A model generated the notes under the pieces. It was given only the letters and a program-made list of their open reading frames with translations, was not told the origin of the DNA and made no database searches. Source: Peribacillus butanolivorans (lineage in GTDB: Bacteria; Bacillota; Bacilli; Bacillales; DSM-1321). From it: a stretch of DNA of 64,000 nucleotides. The stretch lies in NCBI RefSeq assembly GCF_001273755.1, contig NZ_LGYA01000001.1:617406-681405 (forward strand). The letters are read 5' to 3'. Positions 54,835 to 62,690 of the stretch are shown here, one piece after another (positions within the stretch are counted from its first letter, which is position 1; each line of letters opens with the position of its first letter). The position numbers and the translations under genes are program-made.

Positions 54835-55845
54835 TTGAAAGTTAAATCAAGTGTGCCACTTGAATTGGTGGGGTATTTAAAGCTGGCGGATGCCGTCATC
54901 ATTACGGATCACCATCATCGCATCGTTGATATTAATGCGTATTATGAGCAAACCACAGGGTATTCAAGAGACAACATCATTGGATTCAAGGCTGGATTTT
55001 TAAAGTCAGGGTTAACACCTACGTGTACCTACAAGTCCCTTAAAAGAGAATTAAGGAAGGGGAATCCTTGGTCAGGAGTCTTCACCAATCGAAAGAAATC
55101 AGGAGATATTTGGCATTCTTCGATTACAATCACTCCGATTCATATAGAGAATCATCTGTATTTTGTTGGGGTTTTTCGCGAATTGGAGCAATTGAAAGAA
55201 GGGATTTATCTTTCGGAAAACAAAAGAGTCGAGAACCAGAGAGAATTGTTAAAGGTCCTTGCTATTTCATGCGAAATCCGAGATCCTGGCATCGAAGAGC
55301 ATTTATTGAGAGTACAAATCTTAACCGAGAATCTGGTTTTGGCACATAATCGACGAAAACATTTAGAACTATCTAAAAGCTATATTAACCATATTGCTCA
55401 TGCAAGTATTTTACATGACATCGGGAAAGCGGAGATTCCTGAAGGGATTTTATATAAACCAGGTCCCTTATCTCCATACGAACGGAAAATCATTGAGATG
55501 CACCCATTAATGGGTGCTGATATTTTGAATAAGATTTCAAGGGAAATAAATCATGAGATGATCAGCAGTCTGGAAGTGGCTGAAAACATCATCACCTACC
55601 ATCATGAAAAATGGGATGGAACGGGATATCCACATCGTTTGAAAGGGGAAGATATTCCATTAGAAGCTAGAATCGTAGCCATTGTGGATGTGTTCGATGC
55701 ATTGATCAGCAGAAGACCTTATAAAGATTCATGGCCAGTGGAGCGAGCGTTATCTTACATACACGAACAAAAGGGAAAGCATTTCGATCCATCCATAGCG
55801 GAGACTTTCTTAGACTATTTTAAGAGCAATGATCTGATTGTATAA
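54835..55845 (+). CDS. PAS plus HD-GYP domain protein, putative cyclic-di-GMP phosphodiesterase
   Basis: Starts at TTG after TGGAGG. The 336-residue protein has a PAS domain (about residues 12-120, with ADAVIITDHHHRIVDINAYY in part and TGYSRDNIIGF) and an HD-GYP domain (about 140-330) with the HDIGK motif near residue 198, HPLMGA near 223, HHEKWDGTGYP near 261 and DVFDAL near 290. The GYP triad is intact, so hydrolysis of cyclic-di-GMP is likely. It follows the oxygen-sensor gene by 19 bases, suggesting an oxygen- or redox-linked signalling unit. Confidence 0.88.
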   Translation: MKVKSSVPLELVGYLKLADAVIITDHHHRIVDINAYYEQTTGYSRDNIIGFKAGFLKSGLTPTCTYKSLKRELRKGNPWSGVFTNRKKSGDIWHSSITITPIHIENHLYFVGVFRELEQLKEGIYLSENKRVENQRELLKVLAISCEIRDPGIEEHLLRVQILTENLVLAHNRRKHLELSKSYINHIAHASILHDIGKAEIPEGILYKPGPLSPYERKIIEMHPLMGADILNKISREINHEMISSLEVAENIITYHHEKWDGTGYPHRLKGEDIPLEARIVAIVDVFDALISRRPYKDSWPVERALSYIHEQKGKHFDPSIAETFLDYFKSNDLIV

Positions 55846-55877
55846 CAAGATACATATAGAAATACCTGGGATTGTAT
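55758..55877 (+). repeat. Right copy of the direct repeat (HD-GYP 3' end)
   Basis: Intact partner of 53224-53345; overlaps the last codons of the HD-GYP gene and 30 bases beyond. Confidence 0.85.
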
Positions 55878-55906
55878 GTAACAGAAAAGGTATTAATCGG
55901 AAGGGG

Positions 55907-55932
55907 GCTGCTGAGAAATCGGCAGTTTTTTT
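55907..55932 (+). terminator. Terminator of the HD-GYP gene
   Basis: CTGC ... GGCAG stem with seven T, nearly the same sequence as at 33717 and 61484. Confidence 0.75.
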
Positions 55933-55992
55933 GTTTTTTTTGTAGTGGCTCTATAAAAGAGTAGCGATTCTACACCTAAGAAATAGAAATAC

Positions 55993-56148
55993 TAGTTATG
56001 CTTGATACCAAAGTTACCTCTCGATCAACTTCTTTCTTATAAAAATCCAGCAACTATTTCAGATGAAGAATTGAAATCTATTATGGAATATGTCACTGGT
56101 GTTGGTCCAAACTTTAATAAAATAGACGAAAAATGTGAAAATGGTTAG
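55993..56148 (+). pseudogene. Glycerophosphodiester phosphodiesterase (glpQ-like) fragment
   Basis: A plus-strand frame without a start reads PKLPLDQLLSYKNPATISDE and then EYVTGVGPNFNKIDEK to a stop at 56146-56148. This is the middle of a GlpQ-type protein (the VGPNxNKI region lies between the barrel strands). Both ends are missing. The 400 bases to the next gene hold no other recognisable feature. Confidence 0.6.
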
Positions 56149-56551
56149 AAAACATGAACTTCAAATCCAACATCTATTAACGTATTCATCGATGAATAAG
56201 TAGAGATTTAGAAAGGAGTTTTTGATATCTCACACATTCCTTCTTCTATTGTTTTCTTTACTTACCTTTTATATAAGGTTAATACTCTACTAATAGTTTC
56301 ACCTTATTATGAAGTAAGAACTGAACTTTATAGGGTGATCTTCAATAAAATGTAAGCTTGTAATACTATAAATATCCAATCCAGTTTTTTTGCGATGAAA
56401 AACAGGGAGACTTTGTTTATAGTAATGGTTTTTTGAATTGGAACTACATAGTTTTTCTTCACGTATTTATTGTAATCCCTATATGCTCACCATTGAAGTC
56501 GATAGCTTTATCCCTATAAAACAGTTACTAGAAGAGAATGGGAGATTTATT

Positions 56552-57757
56552 ATGAAGAATCAAGAACCACATGAAGGGTTGGATAGACGGAATTTTATTA
56601 AGGTAGGAGGAATGAGTACACTTGCCTTAACACTTGGGTTCTCTGGACTTTCAGGTGATTTATTTAGCACCACAGCACTCGCTGAAGAAAAAGATGACAT
56701 TTCTCTACAATTTAATCGTAATGGAAAATTAAAAATCGTTCAATTTAATGATACACAAGATGATGAACGTATTGATCGTAGAACATTACAGCTTATGGAG
56801 AAAGTGCTTGATACAGAAAAACCTGATTTTGTTGTGCTTAATGGAGACAATATTACGGGTGGATGCGATACACCTATGGAGATGAAGCAAGCCATTAACA
56901 ATGTTGCACAACCTATGGAACAAAGAGGAATCAAGTGGGCTATTACCTTTGGAAATCATGATGAAGATTCTACCCCGAAGGGCGGTCTTGATGAGGAAGA
57001 CATGCTCAAAATCTATCTTTCTTATAAATACAATATGAACAAGCCTACTGTCGAAGGTATTACTGGGACAGGTAATATGAATTTACTTATAAAGGATTCA
57101 AAAGGAAAAAAGGCAGCTTTCAACCTTTGGCTACTTGACAGTGGAAGATATGCACCAAAAACCATAGCGGGTCAAGATTTCCAAGGATATCCTACGTGGG
57201 ACTGGCTTCGTTTTAATCAAGTGAATTGGTATTATGAGACGTCTAAGAAGTTAGAGAGAAAATGGCGAAAAAAAATTCCTTCACTCGCTTTCATCCATAT
57301 TCCTCTTTGGGAACACAGGTTTATGTGGTATGCGAGCGTAGACCAAAGAACAGACTCTAATCATGAGATTGCCGTTAAAAAGCATAATATAGTAGGAGAA
57401 AGAAATGAAGAAGAGTGTATGGGGCCAATCAACGGGGGACTGTTCTCAGCGATGCTGGAGAGAGGCGATGTCAAGGGCGTTTTTTGCGGTCATGATCATA
57501 TAAACACTTACGTAGGTAATTATTACGGAATCCTGCTTGGGTATGCGGGCAGTACCGGGTTCGGTGCTTATGGTCTGCCGGGAGCTGAAAGGAACAGACT
57601 ACGGGGCGCCAGAGTATTTAATCTAGATGAAAATACAGCTGAGGTTCTAGTAGAAACGCATATGGTATTCGCGAAGGACTATGGCATTGACTTGACAGCT
57701 AATGATCAGAGTATTGATCCTGTGCCTCTAGAAAACAACAAGAAAATTAAAGGGTAA
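56552..57757 (+). CDS. Tat-exported calcineurin-like metallophosphoesterase
   Basis: The ATG at 56552 gives a twin-arginine signal (LDRRNFIKVGG, residues 10-20, then a hydrophobic stretch to about residue 50); a longer frame upstream is rejected. The 401-residue protein has the phosphoesterase motifs VLNGDNITGG, FGNHDED, FIHIPLWEH and FCGHDHIN. The first motif reads NDTQDD where most members have DxH, so one metal ligand is a glutamine. It resembles purple-acid-phosphatase-like proteins, working outside the membrane after folding with metals inside. With the neighbouring glpQ remnant this may have been a phosphate-scavenging locus. Confidence 0.85.
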   Translation: MKNQEPHEGLDRRNFIKVGGMSTLALTLGFSGLSGDLFSTTALAEEKDDISLQFNRNGKLKIVQFNDTQDDERIDRRTLQLMEKVLDTEKPDFVVLNGDNITGGCDTPMEMKQAINNVAQPMEQRGIKWAITFGNHDEDSTPKGGLDEEDMLKIYLSYKYNMNKPTVEGITGTGNMNLLIKDSKGKKAAFNLWLLDSGRYAPKTIAGQDFQGYPTWDWLRFNQVNWYYETSKKLERKWRKKIPSLAFIHIPLWEHRFMWYASVDQRTDSNHEIAVKKHNIVGERNEEECMGPINGGLFSAMLERGDVKGVFCGHDHINTYVGNYYGILLGYAGSTGFGAYGLPGAERNRLRGARVFNLDENTAEVLVETHMVFAKDYGIDLTANDQSIDPVPLENNKKIKG

Positions 57758-57960
57758 AGCGGTTTTAAAGAGTTAAGTGCATTTACTTGATTTTGGACAG
57801 AATTGTCCCATTAAACAACTTCTTCCAATTGATTGTTCAATAAAGGAGTAATTCTATAATTTATATTTATCAAGCTGAAAATTACTAGACAATCGGGCGC
57901 TTATCTAGAATAACGAAATTATTAATTTATCTTTGTCAAATCATAATCTTGTAATACTAC
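57758..57960. repeat. Decayed dispersed repeat between convergent genes
   Basis: CCCATTAAACAAC, ATTGTTCAATAAAGG and CAATCGGGCGC segments (57808-57902) recall the hairpin repeat at 47948-48025 but no longer pair well. Confidence 0.3.
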
Positions 57961-58010
57961 AAAAAAGGATAGATAAAGCTGATTAAGTTCTGTTTTATCT
58001 ATCCTTCATT
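57961..58010. terminator. Bidirectional terminator
   Basis: AAGGATAGATAAA (57965-57977) and TTTATCTATCCTT (57994-58006), perfect thirteen-base arms, A run before. Confidence 0.88.
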
Positions 58011-58123
58011 TTACCTTTTAAAAAGTGACATTATTTATTACTTCTTTTTTATCAAAACATTTCATCATAACCTTGACTTTTAATGGAAATATCAGGTTTT
58101 TTCCGTTTACATGGTCCCCTTCA

Positions 58124-58696
58124 TTACATTTCTTTATTCTTACCTCTTTTAAAGTAAGACAAGACTACGATGATCAAAATCAATAATATTAAAATATTCC
58201 TTACAGCCTCCGATGCCTGCAACACTTGGGTCACTGAATAGGCCTCGATAAGGAGGGCGGGCAGTTTTCCAATAGATGTAGCGATGAAGAAGATTATTAC
58301 ACTCGTCTTACTTATTGCTGCTGTAAGATTAATTACGCCGGAAGGTATAAAAGGAAGGAGTCTAAGCATTAGGATCATCCAAAATGCACGCCATCCTTGT
58401 GAGTTTTGTAGTTGTTTTAACCATCGGTTCTTCAAGAATTTCGGTTTGAAAGATTGAAGGCCTTTTCGATATAACCAAAAGCTAATTACTGCTCCTGCAA
58501 TTTCTCCAATGTAAGATAGAATTAATCCCTTTTCAAAACCAAACACAGTGATATTGGCGGCAGTGATAAACACACTTGGAATAAACCCAAGTACACTAAT
58601 TAAAATGTTTAATAATACACTTACGGCAATAGAAAATGGGCCACTTGATAATAATGCTGCAGAAATGATCTCTATATCAATCAAACAGAACTCCAT
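58124..58696 (-). CDS. TVP38/TMEM64 (VTT-domain) membrane protein
   Basis: The 190-residue protein has about five hydrophobic segments and the VTT core: FIPSVFITAANITVFGFEKG near residue 38-57, then SYIGEIAGAVISFWLYRKG and RLLPFIPSGVINLTA near residue 112-126. VTT/DedA relatives move lipids or affect membrane homeostasis; this one is uncharacterised. Its start overlaps the end of the response-regulator gene by 16 bases; a TTG four codons in (58684), behind GGAG, is an alternative. Part of a three-gene unit with the two-component system. Confidence 0.82.
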   Translation of the reverse strand: MEFCLIDIEIISAALLSSGPFSIAVSVLLNILISVLGFIPSVFITAANITVFGFEKGLILSYIGEIAGAVISFWLYRKGLQSFKPKFLKNRWLKQLQNSQGWRAFWMILMLRLLPFIPSGVINLTAAISKTSVIIFFIATSIGKLPALLIEAYSVTQVLQASEAVRNILILLILIIVVLSYFKRGKNKEM

Positions 58697-59358
58697 TTAT
58701 AACCGATACCCCAAACTGTTTTCAAATGTTGGTCTACTGGAAAATCGACATGGCGCAATTTCTCTCGAATATTTCGGATATGAGAATCGATGGTCCGATC
58801 TTCTGTATCCGTTTTGAATCCCCATATGGTCGATAGCAGATGATCTCTAGAGTACACTTTGTTAGGGTATTTTAGAAGTAACCCTAACATAGAGAACTCT
58901 TTTGGTGTTAACGGGATGGCCTTAAATTGATAATGCGCTTCATAAGCAGATTCATTTAAAGTTATTCCGTTAAATTTTACATATCCCGCTGGATGATTGC
59001 GTACCCGTCGCGTCACAGCTTCGATTCTAGCAAGTAAAACTTCTTCATTAAAAGGTTTAGTCACATAATCGTCGGCTCCCTTTTTTAATCCTTTTACCAT
59101 TTCTTCTGCCGCATCACGAGCGGTGAGCATGATAATGGGAACATCAGAAAACGCTCGGATTTTTTCACACGTTTCCCATCCATCCATTTCAGGCATCATC
59201 ACATCTAGAATGACCAAGTCAGCCTGATTGTCCCTTAAGAACAAAAGCGCTTCATGTCCAGAGTTCTTCTTCATGCATGTATAGCCGTGAGGTGAAAGAT
59301 ATAATTCTATAAGATCAAGCATTCTCTTTTCATCATCAACTAGAACTACTGTCTTCAT
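58681..59358 (-). CDS. OmpR-family response regulator
   Basis: The 225-residue protein has a receiver domain (Asp52 in VILDVMMPEMDGW as phospho-acceptor, acidic DDE at 8-10, Lys101 in TKPFN) and an OmpR winged-helix domain (about 130-223, with LTPKEFSMLGLLL and RTIDSHIRNIREKLR). It is coupled to the sensor kinase gene upstream (overlap 23 bases) and the VTT gene downstream. Its start is preceded by AAGGAG. The VTT protein is the obvious candidate target or partner. Confidence 0.93.
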   Translation of the reverse strand: MKTVVLVDDEKRMLDLIELYLSPHGYTCMKKNSGHEALLFLRDNQADLVILDVMMPEMDGWETCEKIRAFSDVPIIMLTARDAAEEMVKGLKKGADDYVTKPFNEEVLLARIEAVTRRVRNHPAGYVKFNGITLNESAYEAHYQFKAIPLTPKEFSMLGLLLKYPNKVYSRDHLLSTIWGFKTDTEDRTIDSHIRNIREKLRHVDFPVDQHLKTVWGIGYKWSSV

Positions 59359-60727
59359 TTTTTTTCTCCTTAAATATGATAGTGAAGCACGTACCTTGCT
59401 CTATACTACTTTTAACTGAAATGGTTCCTCCTTGAACTTCCACTAATTGCTTAACAATAGAGAGCCCTAAACCAAATCCGCCAGTAGCTCTCGCGCGTGA
59501 TTTCTCAACACGGTATAAACGATCAAAAACATGGGGGATGTCTGCTCTCGGAATTCCTACTCCTTGATCTATTATAGAGATGGAAATACTTCCAATTGAT
59601 TCAGTGGCTTTGATAGTAGTGACCGTATATTCATTCGAGTACTTTAGCGCATTGTCCAGTAGGTTAAGAAGAACTTGTTCAAAACGGGAAGGATCAATAT
59701 CCATAAATAAATTATCCTTACACTCCAGGTTTAATTGTATATTTTTATTCGTAAAAGCAGGTAACACTTTTTCATAAACGGATTGCAGGAATGAAGAGAG
59801 AGGGACGGTTTCTTTTGAAATCGTAAATGTATTAACATCCATTCTTGCAATATTGAATAGTTCATCTAATAAACTGTTTAGTCGCTTTGATTCTTCATGG
59901 ATGATCTCTAAGTATTGTGTTCTTTCTAGTATATCTAAATCTTTTCGCCGTGCAATATCAGCATAGCCCTTAATATACGTTAGTGGTGTGCGGAGTTCAT
60001 GAGAGATACTTGCCAAAAATTCATTACGTTCCTTTTTTAAATAGTTTAACTCATTAGCCAAGCTTTGAATGGACTGTGCAAGTTCCCCTAATTCATCTTT
60101 TGAACGTACAGGTACAGATACAGAAAAATTCCCTTTGCTTAATTTGGTCGTTGCTTCTTTCATCGTAATAAGAGGTCTAGTCAAGGCTTTTGATAGAAAA
60201 TAAATGGTTATAAGCATAAAGAAAAGGAGCAATAAAGTAGCAAAGAGAAAATGTTTGTTCAATTGAGAGATTAAATCTTCAACATCTCCGGTATTTTTGA
60301 ACATATAGACATAGCCTTCATTTACTTTATCGCTGTTAAATGGTGTAACGGTGGCTATATATCTTTCTTCCTTCCAACTTGATTGGATGATTAGACCTTT
60401 TCTTGGTACTTGGGAGAGGTCCTTTTTTAAGATTTTCTTCATTCCGCTATTAACCTTTTCAGACGATAATAGGATATCGCCTTTTGTATTCGTAATCACA
60501 ACATCTGTATCGGTATGTGATTCCATCAGGCCGATGTGATGAAGAGTTGAATTGTCATAAGAGATTTCTAACACGTCACGATGACTATTGCCACGTGACT
60601 TTAGTGATTCTAATTCTTGATTGATACGAGAATGAACTACTTTATTGTGTAAATAAATCATGGAAACAGTTTCAATTAAGAAAATGCATACAAACATCCA
60701 TAAACCTAATTTAAATGAGATTTTCAC
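59336..60727 (-). CDS. Sensor histidine kinase
   Basis: The 463-residue protein has two membrane helices (about residues 7-27 and 160-180) enclosing an extracytoplasmic sensor region of about 130 residues, a HAMP domain (about 180-232), a HisKA domain with His243 in SISHELRTPL and an HATPase domain with N-box NLLDNALKYS, DQGVGI and GGFGLGLSIV. GTG start after AAGGTGAA. The signal is unknown. It is the first gene of the kinase-regulator-VTT unit. Confidence 0.93.
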   Translation of the reverse strand: MKISFKLGLWMFVCIFLIETVSMIYLHNKVVHSRINQELESLKSRGNSHRDVLEISYDNSTLHHIGLMESHTDTDVVITNTKGDILLSSEKVNSGMKKILKKDLSQVPRKGLIIQSSWKEERYIATVTPFNSDKVNEGYVYMFKNTGDVEDLISQLNKHFLFATLLLLFFMLITIYFLSKALTRPLITMKEATTKLSKGNFSVSVPVRSKDELGELAQSIQSLANELNYLKKERNEFLASISHELRTPLTYIKGYADIARRKDLDILERTQYLEIIHEESKRLNSLLDELFNIARMDVNTFTISKETVPLSSFLQSVYEKVLPAFTNKNIQLNLECKDNLFMDIDPSRFEQVLLNLLDNALKYSNEYTVTTIKATESIGSISISIIDQGVGIPRADIPHVFDRLYRVEKSRARATGGFGLGLSIVKQLVEVQGGTISVKSSIEQGTCFTIIFKEKKNEDSSSS

Positions 60728-60977
60728 GTGGATTCACCTTCTTATTTATTGAGAACAGTGTATCGAAAAAGTATGAAGAAAGTATGCAGATTTTTATATA
60801 CTTTATCCCATTACAAAGTTAAATAAAGTAGAAATTAACATTCGCTGAGACATAGTTACTTAAATAACGATAATCTGAAGTGTAAATAGTTGCAAGGGGA
60901 ACCATAAGATCTCCATACAGGATAGGGTTGGAAAATAAAACTGCGAGAAAATCGGGAAATAATATTTTAGTCTATAC

Positions 60978-61005
60978 AAAATGTTTTGCGTAAAGGAAAC
61001 ATTTT
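60978..61005 (+). promoter_or_regulatory. MntR-like operator
   Basis: TTTGCGTAAAGGAAAC (60985-61000) differs at two of sixteen positions from the TTTGCCTTAAGGAAAC box bound by Bacillus MntR, and lies inside the inverted repeat AAAATGTTT...AAACATTTT (60978-61005). It is 40 bases before a 40-codon gene. Confidence 0.6.
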
Positions 61006-61044
61006 ATTGTGATTGAATAGAATGTAAAAAAGGAGCTGATTCAT

Positions 61045-61167
61045 ATGTGTTGTACAAACCGTACGCAAAGAAAAATAATGGTTTATTCCGCTTTATTTAA
61101 AAAAATGGGTATTCTCAATGAAGAGGAATACAAAAATATCGCGAAAACTTTTCAAACAAAGGATTGA
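61045..61167 (+). CDS. 40-residue Cys-Cys small protein under an MntR-like box
   Basis: AAAAAGGAGC lies seven bases before the ATG, a strong site. The product starts MCCTNRTQRKIMVY and is basic and helical with GILNEEEYKNIAKTF near the end. It has no membrane segment. I do not recognise its family. The manganese-type operator upstream suggests metal-controlled expression, as for the unrelated E. coli MntS. It might be a metal-binding or regulatory peptide. The gap left of it (60728-60977) contains only the kinase promoter and no gene. Confidence 0.6.
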   Translation: MCCTNRTQRKIMVYSALFKKMGILNEEEYKNIAKTFQTKD

Positions 61168-61201
61168 GCATTGGGTATTCATAAGTTTTTATTCCACGTT
61201 G

Positions 61202-61257
61202 AACAGGTTGTAAAACCCCCACCTTTAATTTTCAAATAAGGCGGGGGACAGCCTGTA
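61202..61257. other. Large GC-rich hairpin
   Basis: ACAGGTTGT/ACAGCCTGT-like outer arms and CCCCC-A-CCTT / AAGG-C-GGGGG inner arms. It follows the small Cys-Cys gene by 35 bases and may be its terminator, although A rather than T follows on the plus strand. Confidence 0.4.
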
Positions 61258-61380
61258 AAAATCCACATTTGTTTTTAGATTGATGTAAATTACATACTTA
61301 TTGAAAAGGGTCTGCCAAAATTGGGAGCATTTTTGCTGTATATTGATTGTATGAAAACTATTTTGCTTAAGAAATAGTTT

Positions 61381-61482
61381 GAAGGAGTTGCTTGTGTTGC
61401 TGACATCATTAAAGTTGGAATTATTCTAACCGTGCAAACGTTATTTATTACCCTTATGGTTTGGCTATTAATCATTCATTAA
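61381..61482 (+). pseudogene. C-terminal remnant of an ArsB-like permease
   Basis: The frame reads VGIILTVQTLFITLMVWLL and ends IIH-stop at 61480-61482, against [14 protein letters not shown]...WLLIIH-stop at the end of the intact arsB at 50212-51510. Four residues are missing and everything upstream is gone. It may be from arsB itself or a related transporter. Confidence 0.5.
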
Positions 61483-61483
61483 G

Positions 61484-61512
61484 AAAACTGCCGAGGAATC
61501 GGCAGTTTTTTT
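61484..61512 (+). terminator. Terminator after the permease remnant
   Basis: AAACTGCCGA / TCGGCAGTTT arms and seven T. Confidence 0.85.
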
Positions 61513-61623
61513 GTGAATCGGAAATCGGTGTTTTAAATTGATGAGGAAAAGGCAAGTTTTGTTGTGATCCTATGGTGTTCTCTGCGATAATGAAATAAAG
61601 AAATCGAAAAGGAGTTACATAGG

Positions 61624-62100
61624 ATGGCAGAGGACTTTAAGATTCCCAGCTTGAAAGTTGATGAGATCGATAAAAAAATCATTTCGATTTTACATGAAGA
61701 TGCACGAATTTCATATACGGACTTAGCAAAGAAAGTGGAGCTTTCTAGAGTAGCGGTTCAAATGAGAATTAATCATCTTGTTGAAAACGGTGTGATTGAA
61801 AGGTTTACTGCGGTAATTAATCCAGCTAAGGTCGGTATTCAGGTTTCTGCGTTTTTTAATGTTGAGGTCGAGCCTAAATATTTGGAATCGGTGGCCAATC
61901 AACTAGAGAATGAACCAGCAGTGACGAGTTTGTATCATATGACTGGTCCAAGCAAGCTTCATATGCATGGGATCTTTACTGATAATCAAGAGATGGAACG
62001 CTTTCTTAATGAAAAGTTGTATGCGGTCAAGGGGGTTGTGAGCGTTGATTGCCAAATTCTCATTAAACGTTATAAGAGCCGGATGGGAATGAAACTTTAA
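61624..62100 (+). CDS. Lrp/AsnC-family regulator (YwrC-like)
   Basis: The 158-residue protein has the AsnC helix-turn-helix (residues 12-70, with [20 protein letters not shown] and [19 protein letters not shown]) and a RAM ligand domain (about 80-150). The convergent chromate transporter pair next door matches the B. subtilis ywrA-ywrB-ywrC arrangement, so this is a YwrC-like regulator that may control chromate transport genes. An AAAGGAG site precedes the ATG. Confidence 0.88.
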   Translation: MAEDFKIPSLKVDEIDKKIISILHEDARISYTDLAKKVELSRVAVQMRINHLVENGVIERFTAVINPAKVGIQVSAFFNVEVEPKYLESVANQLENEPAVTSLYHMTGPSKLHMHGIFTDNQEMERFLNEKLYAVKGVVSVDCQILIKRYKSRMGMKL

Positions 62101-62105
62101 TATAA

Positions 62106-62131
62106 TAAAATCCACCATTTGGTGGATTTTA
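62106..62131. terminator. Bidirectional terminator
   Basis: AAAATCCACCA / TGGTGGATTTT perfect arms between convergent genes. Confidence 0.9.
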
Positions 62132-62135
62132 TTAT

Positions 62136-62690
62136 TTATGTGAGAGGGATGATAAAACCGCCGTATGCAAAGGCAAGAATGATCACGAATGCTGGGTGAA
62201 TTTTGAACTTGCCTAAAGCTAAGAAGGCCAATCCTGCGATGATAAAGGAATGGATGTAACCGATGGACCCGACAGCATCAGCGGCCATATTCCAGGTAAG
62301 CAATAGCATCATGATGGCAATCACAGGCTGCACAAGTAAGGACATGCCTTTTACAATGGGAGATTGCTTGTATTTTTGCAGGATTTTCAATAAATAAATT
62401 AAGGCTACTGCGGAAGGGATGATGGTACCAGCTAATGCAGCGAAAAATCCTGGCCAGCCATACACATCATATCCGACATATGCGGCAATTTTGGTGGCAA
62501 TCGGTCCTGGAAGGGAATTGCCTAGCGCGAGCATTTGGGAGAACTCGGTATTATTAAGCCAGCCATAACGGGTGACGATTTGATCGTACATAAGCGGAAT
62601 CGAAGCTGGTCCCCCGCCATAGCCGAGCATATTGGCTATGAAAAAAGCTAGAAAAACAGCTACACCAATAGGGATGATAATAAGACCCAT
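62136..62690 (-). CDS. Chromate transporter half, C-terminal-type (YwrA-like)
   Basis: The 184-residue membrane protein has the CHR signature GYGGGPASIPLMYDQIV near residues 23-39 and NSLPGPIATKIAAYVGY near residue 58. It is one of two half-size CHR proteins; in Bacillus both are needed to export chromate. Its ATG overlaps the stop of the other half (TAATG), so they are coupled and made in equal amounts. An AGGAGG site precedes the start. Confidence 0.92.
   Translation of the reverse strand: MGLIIIPIGVAVFLAFFIANMLGYGGGPASIPLMYDQIVTRYGWLNNTEFSQMLALGNSLPGPIATKIAAYVGYDVYGWPGFFAALAGTIIPSAVALIYLLKILQKYKQSPIVKGMSLLVQPVIAIMMLLLTWNMAADAVGSIGYIHSFIIAGLAFLALGKFKIHPAFVIILAFAYGGFIIPLT

Noticed and set aside
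61290-61475. Minus-strand frame over the ArsB-like remnant
   Set aside because: Antisense of the remnant; the plus-strand frame gives a recognisable transporter tail.
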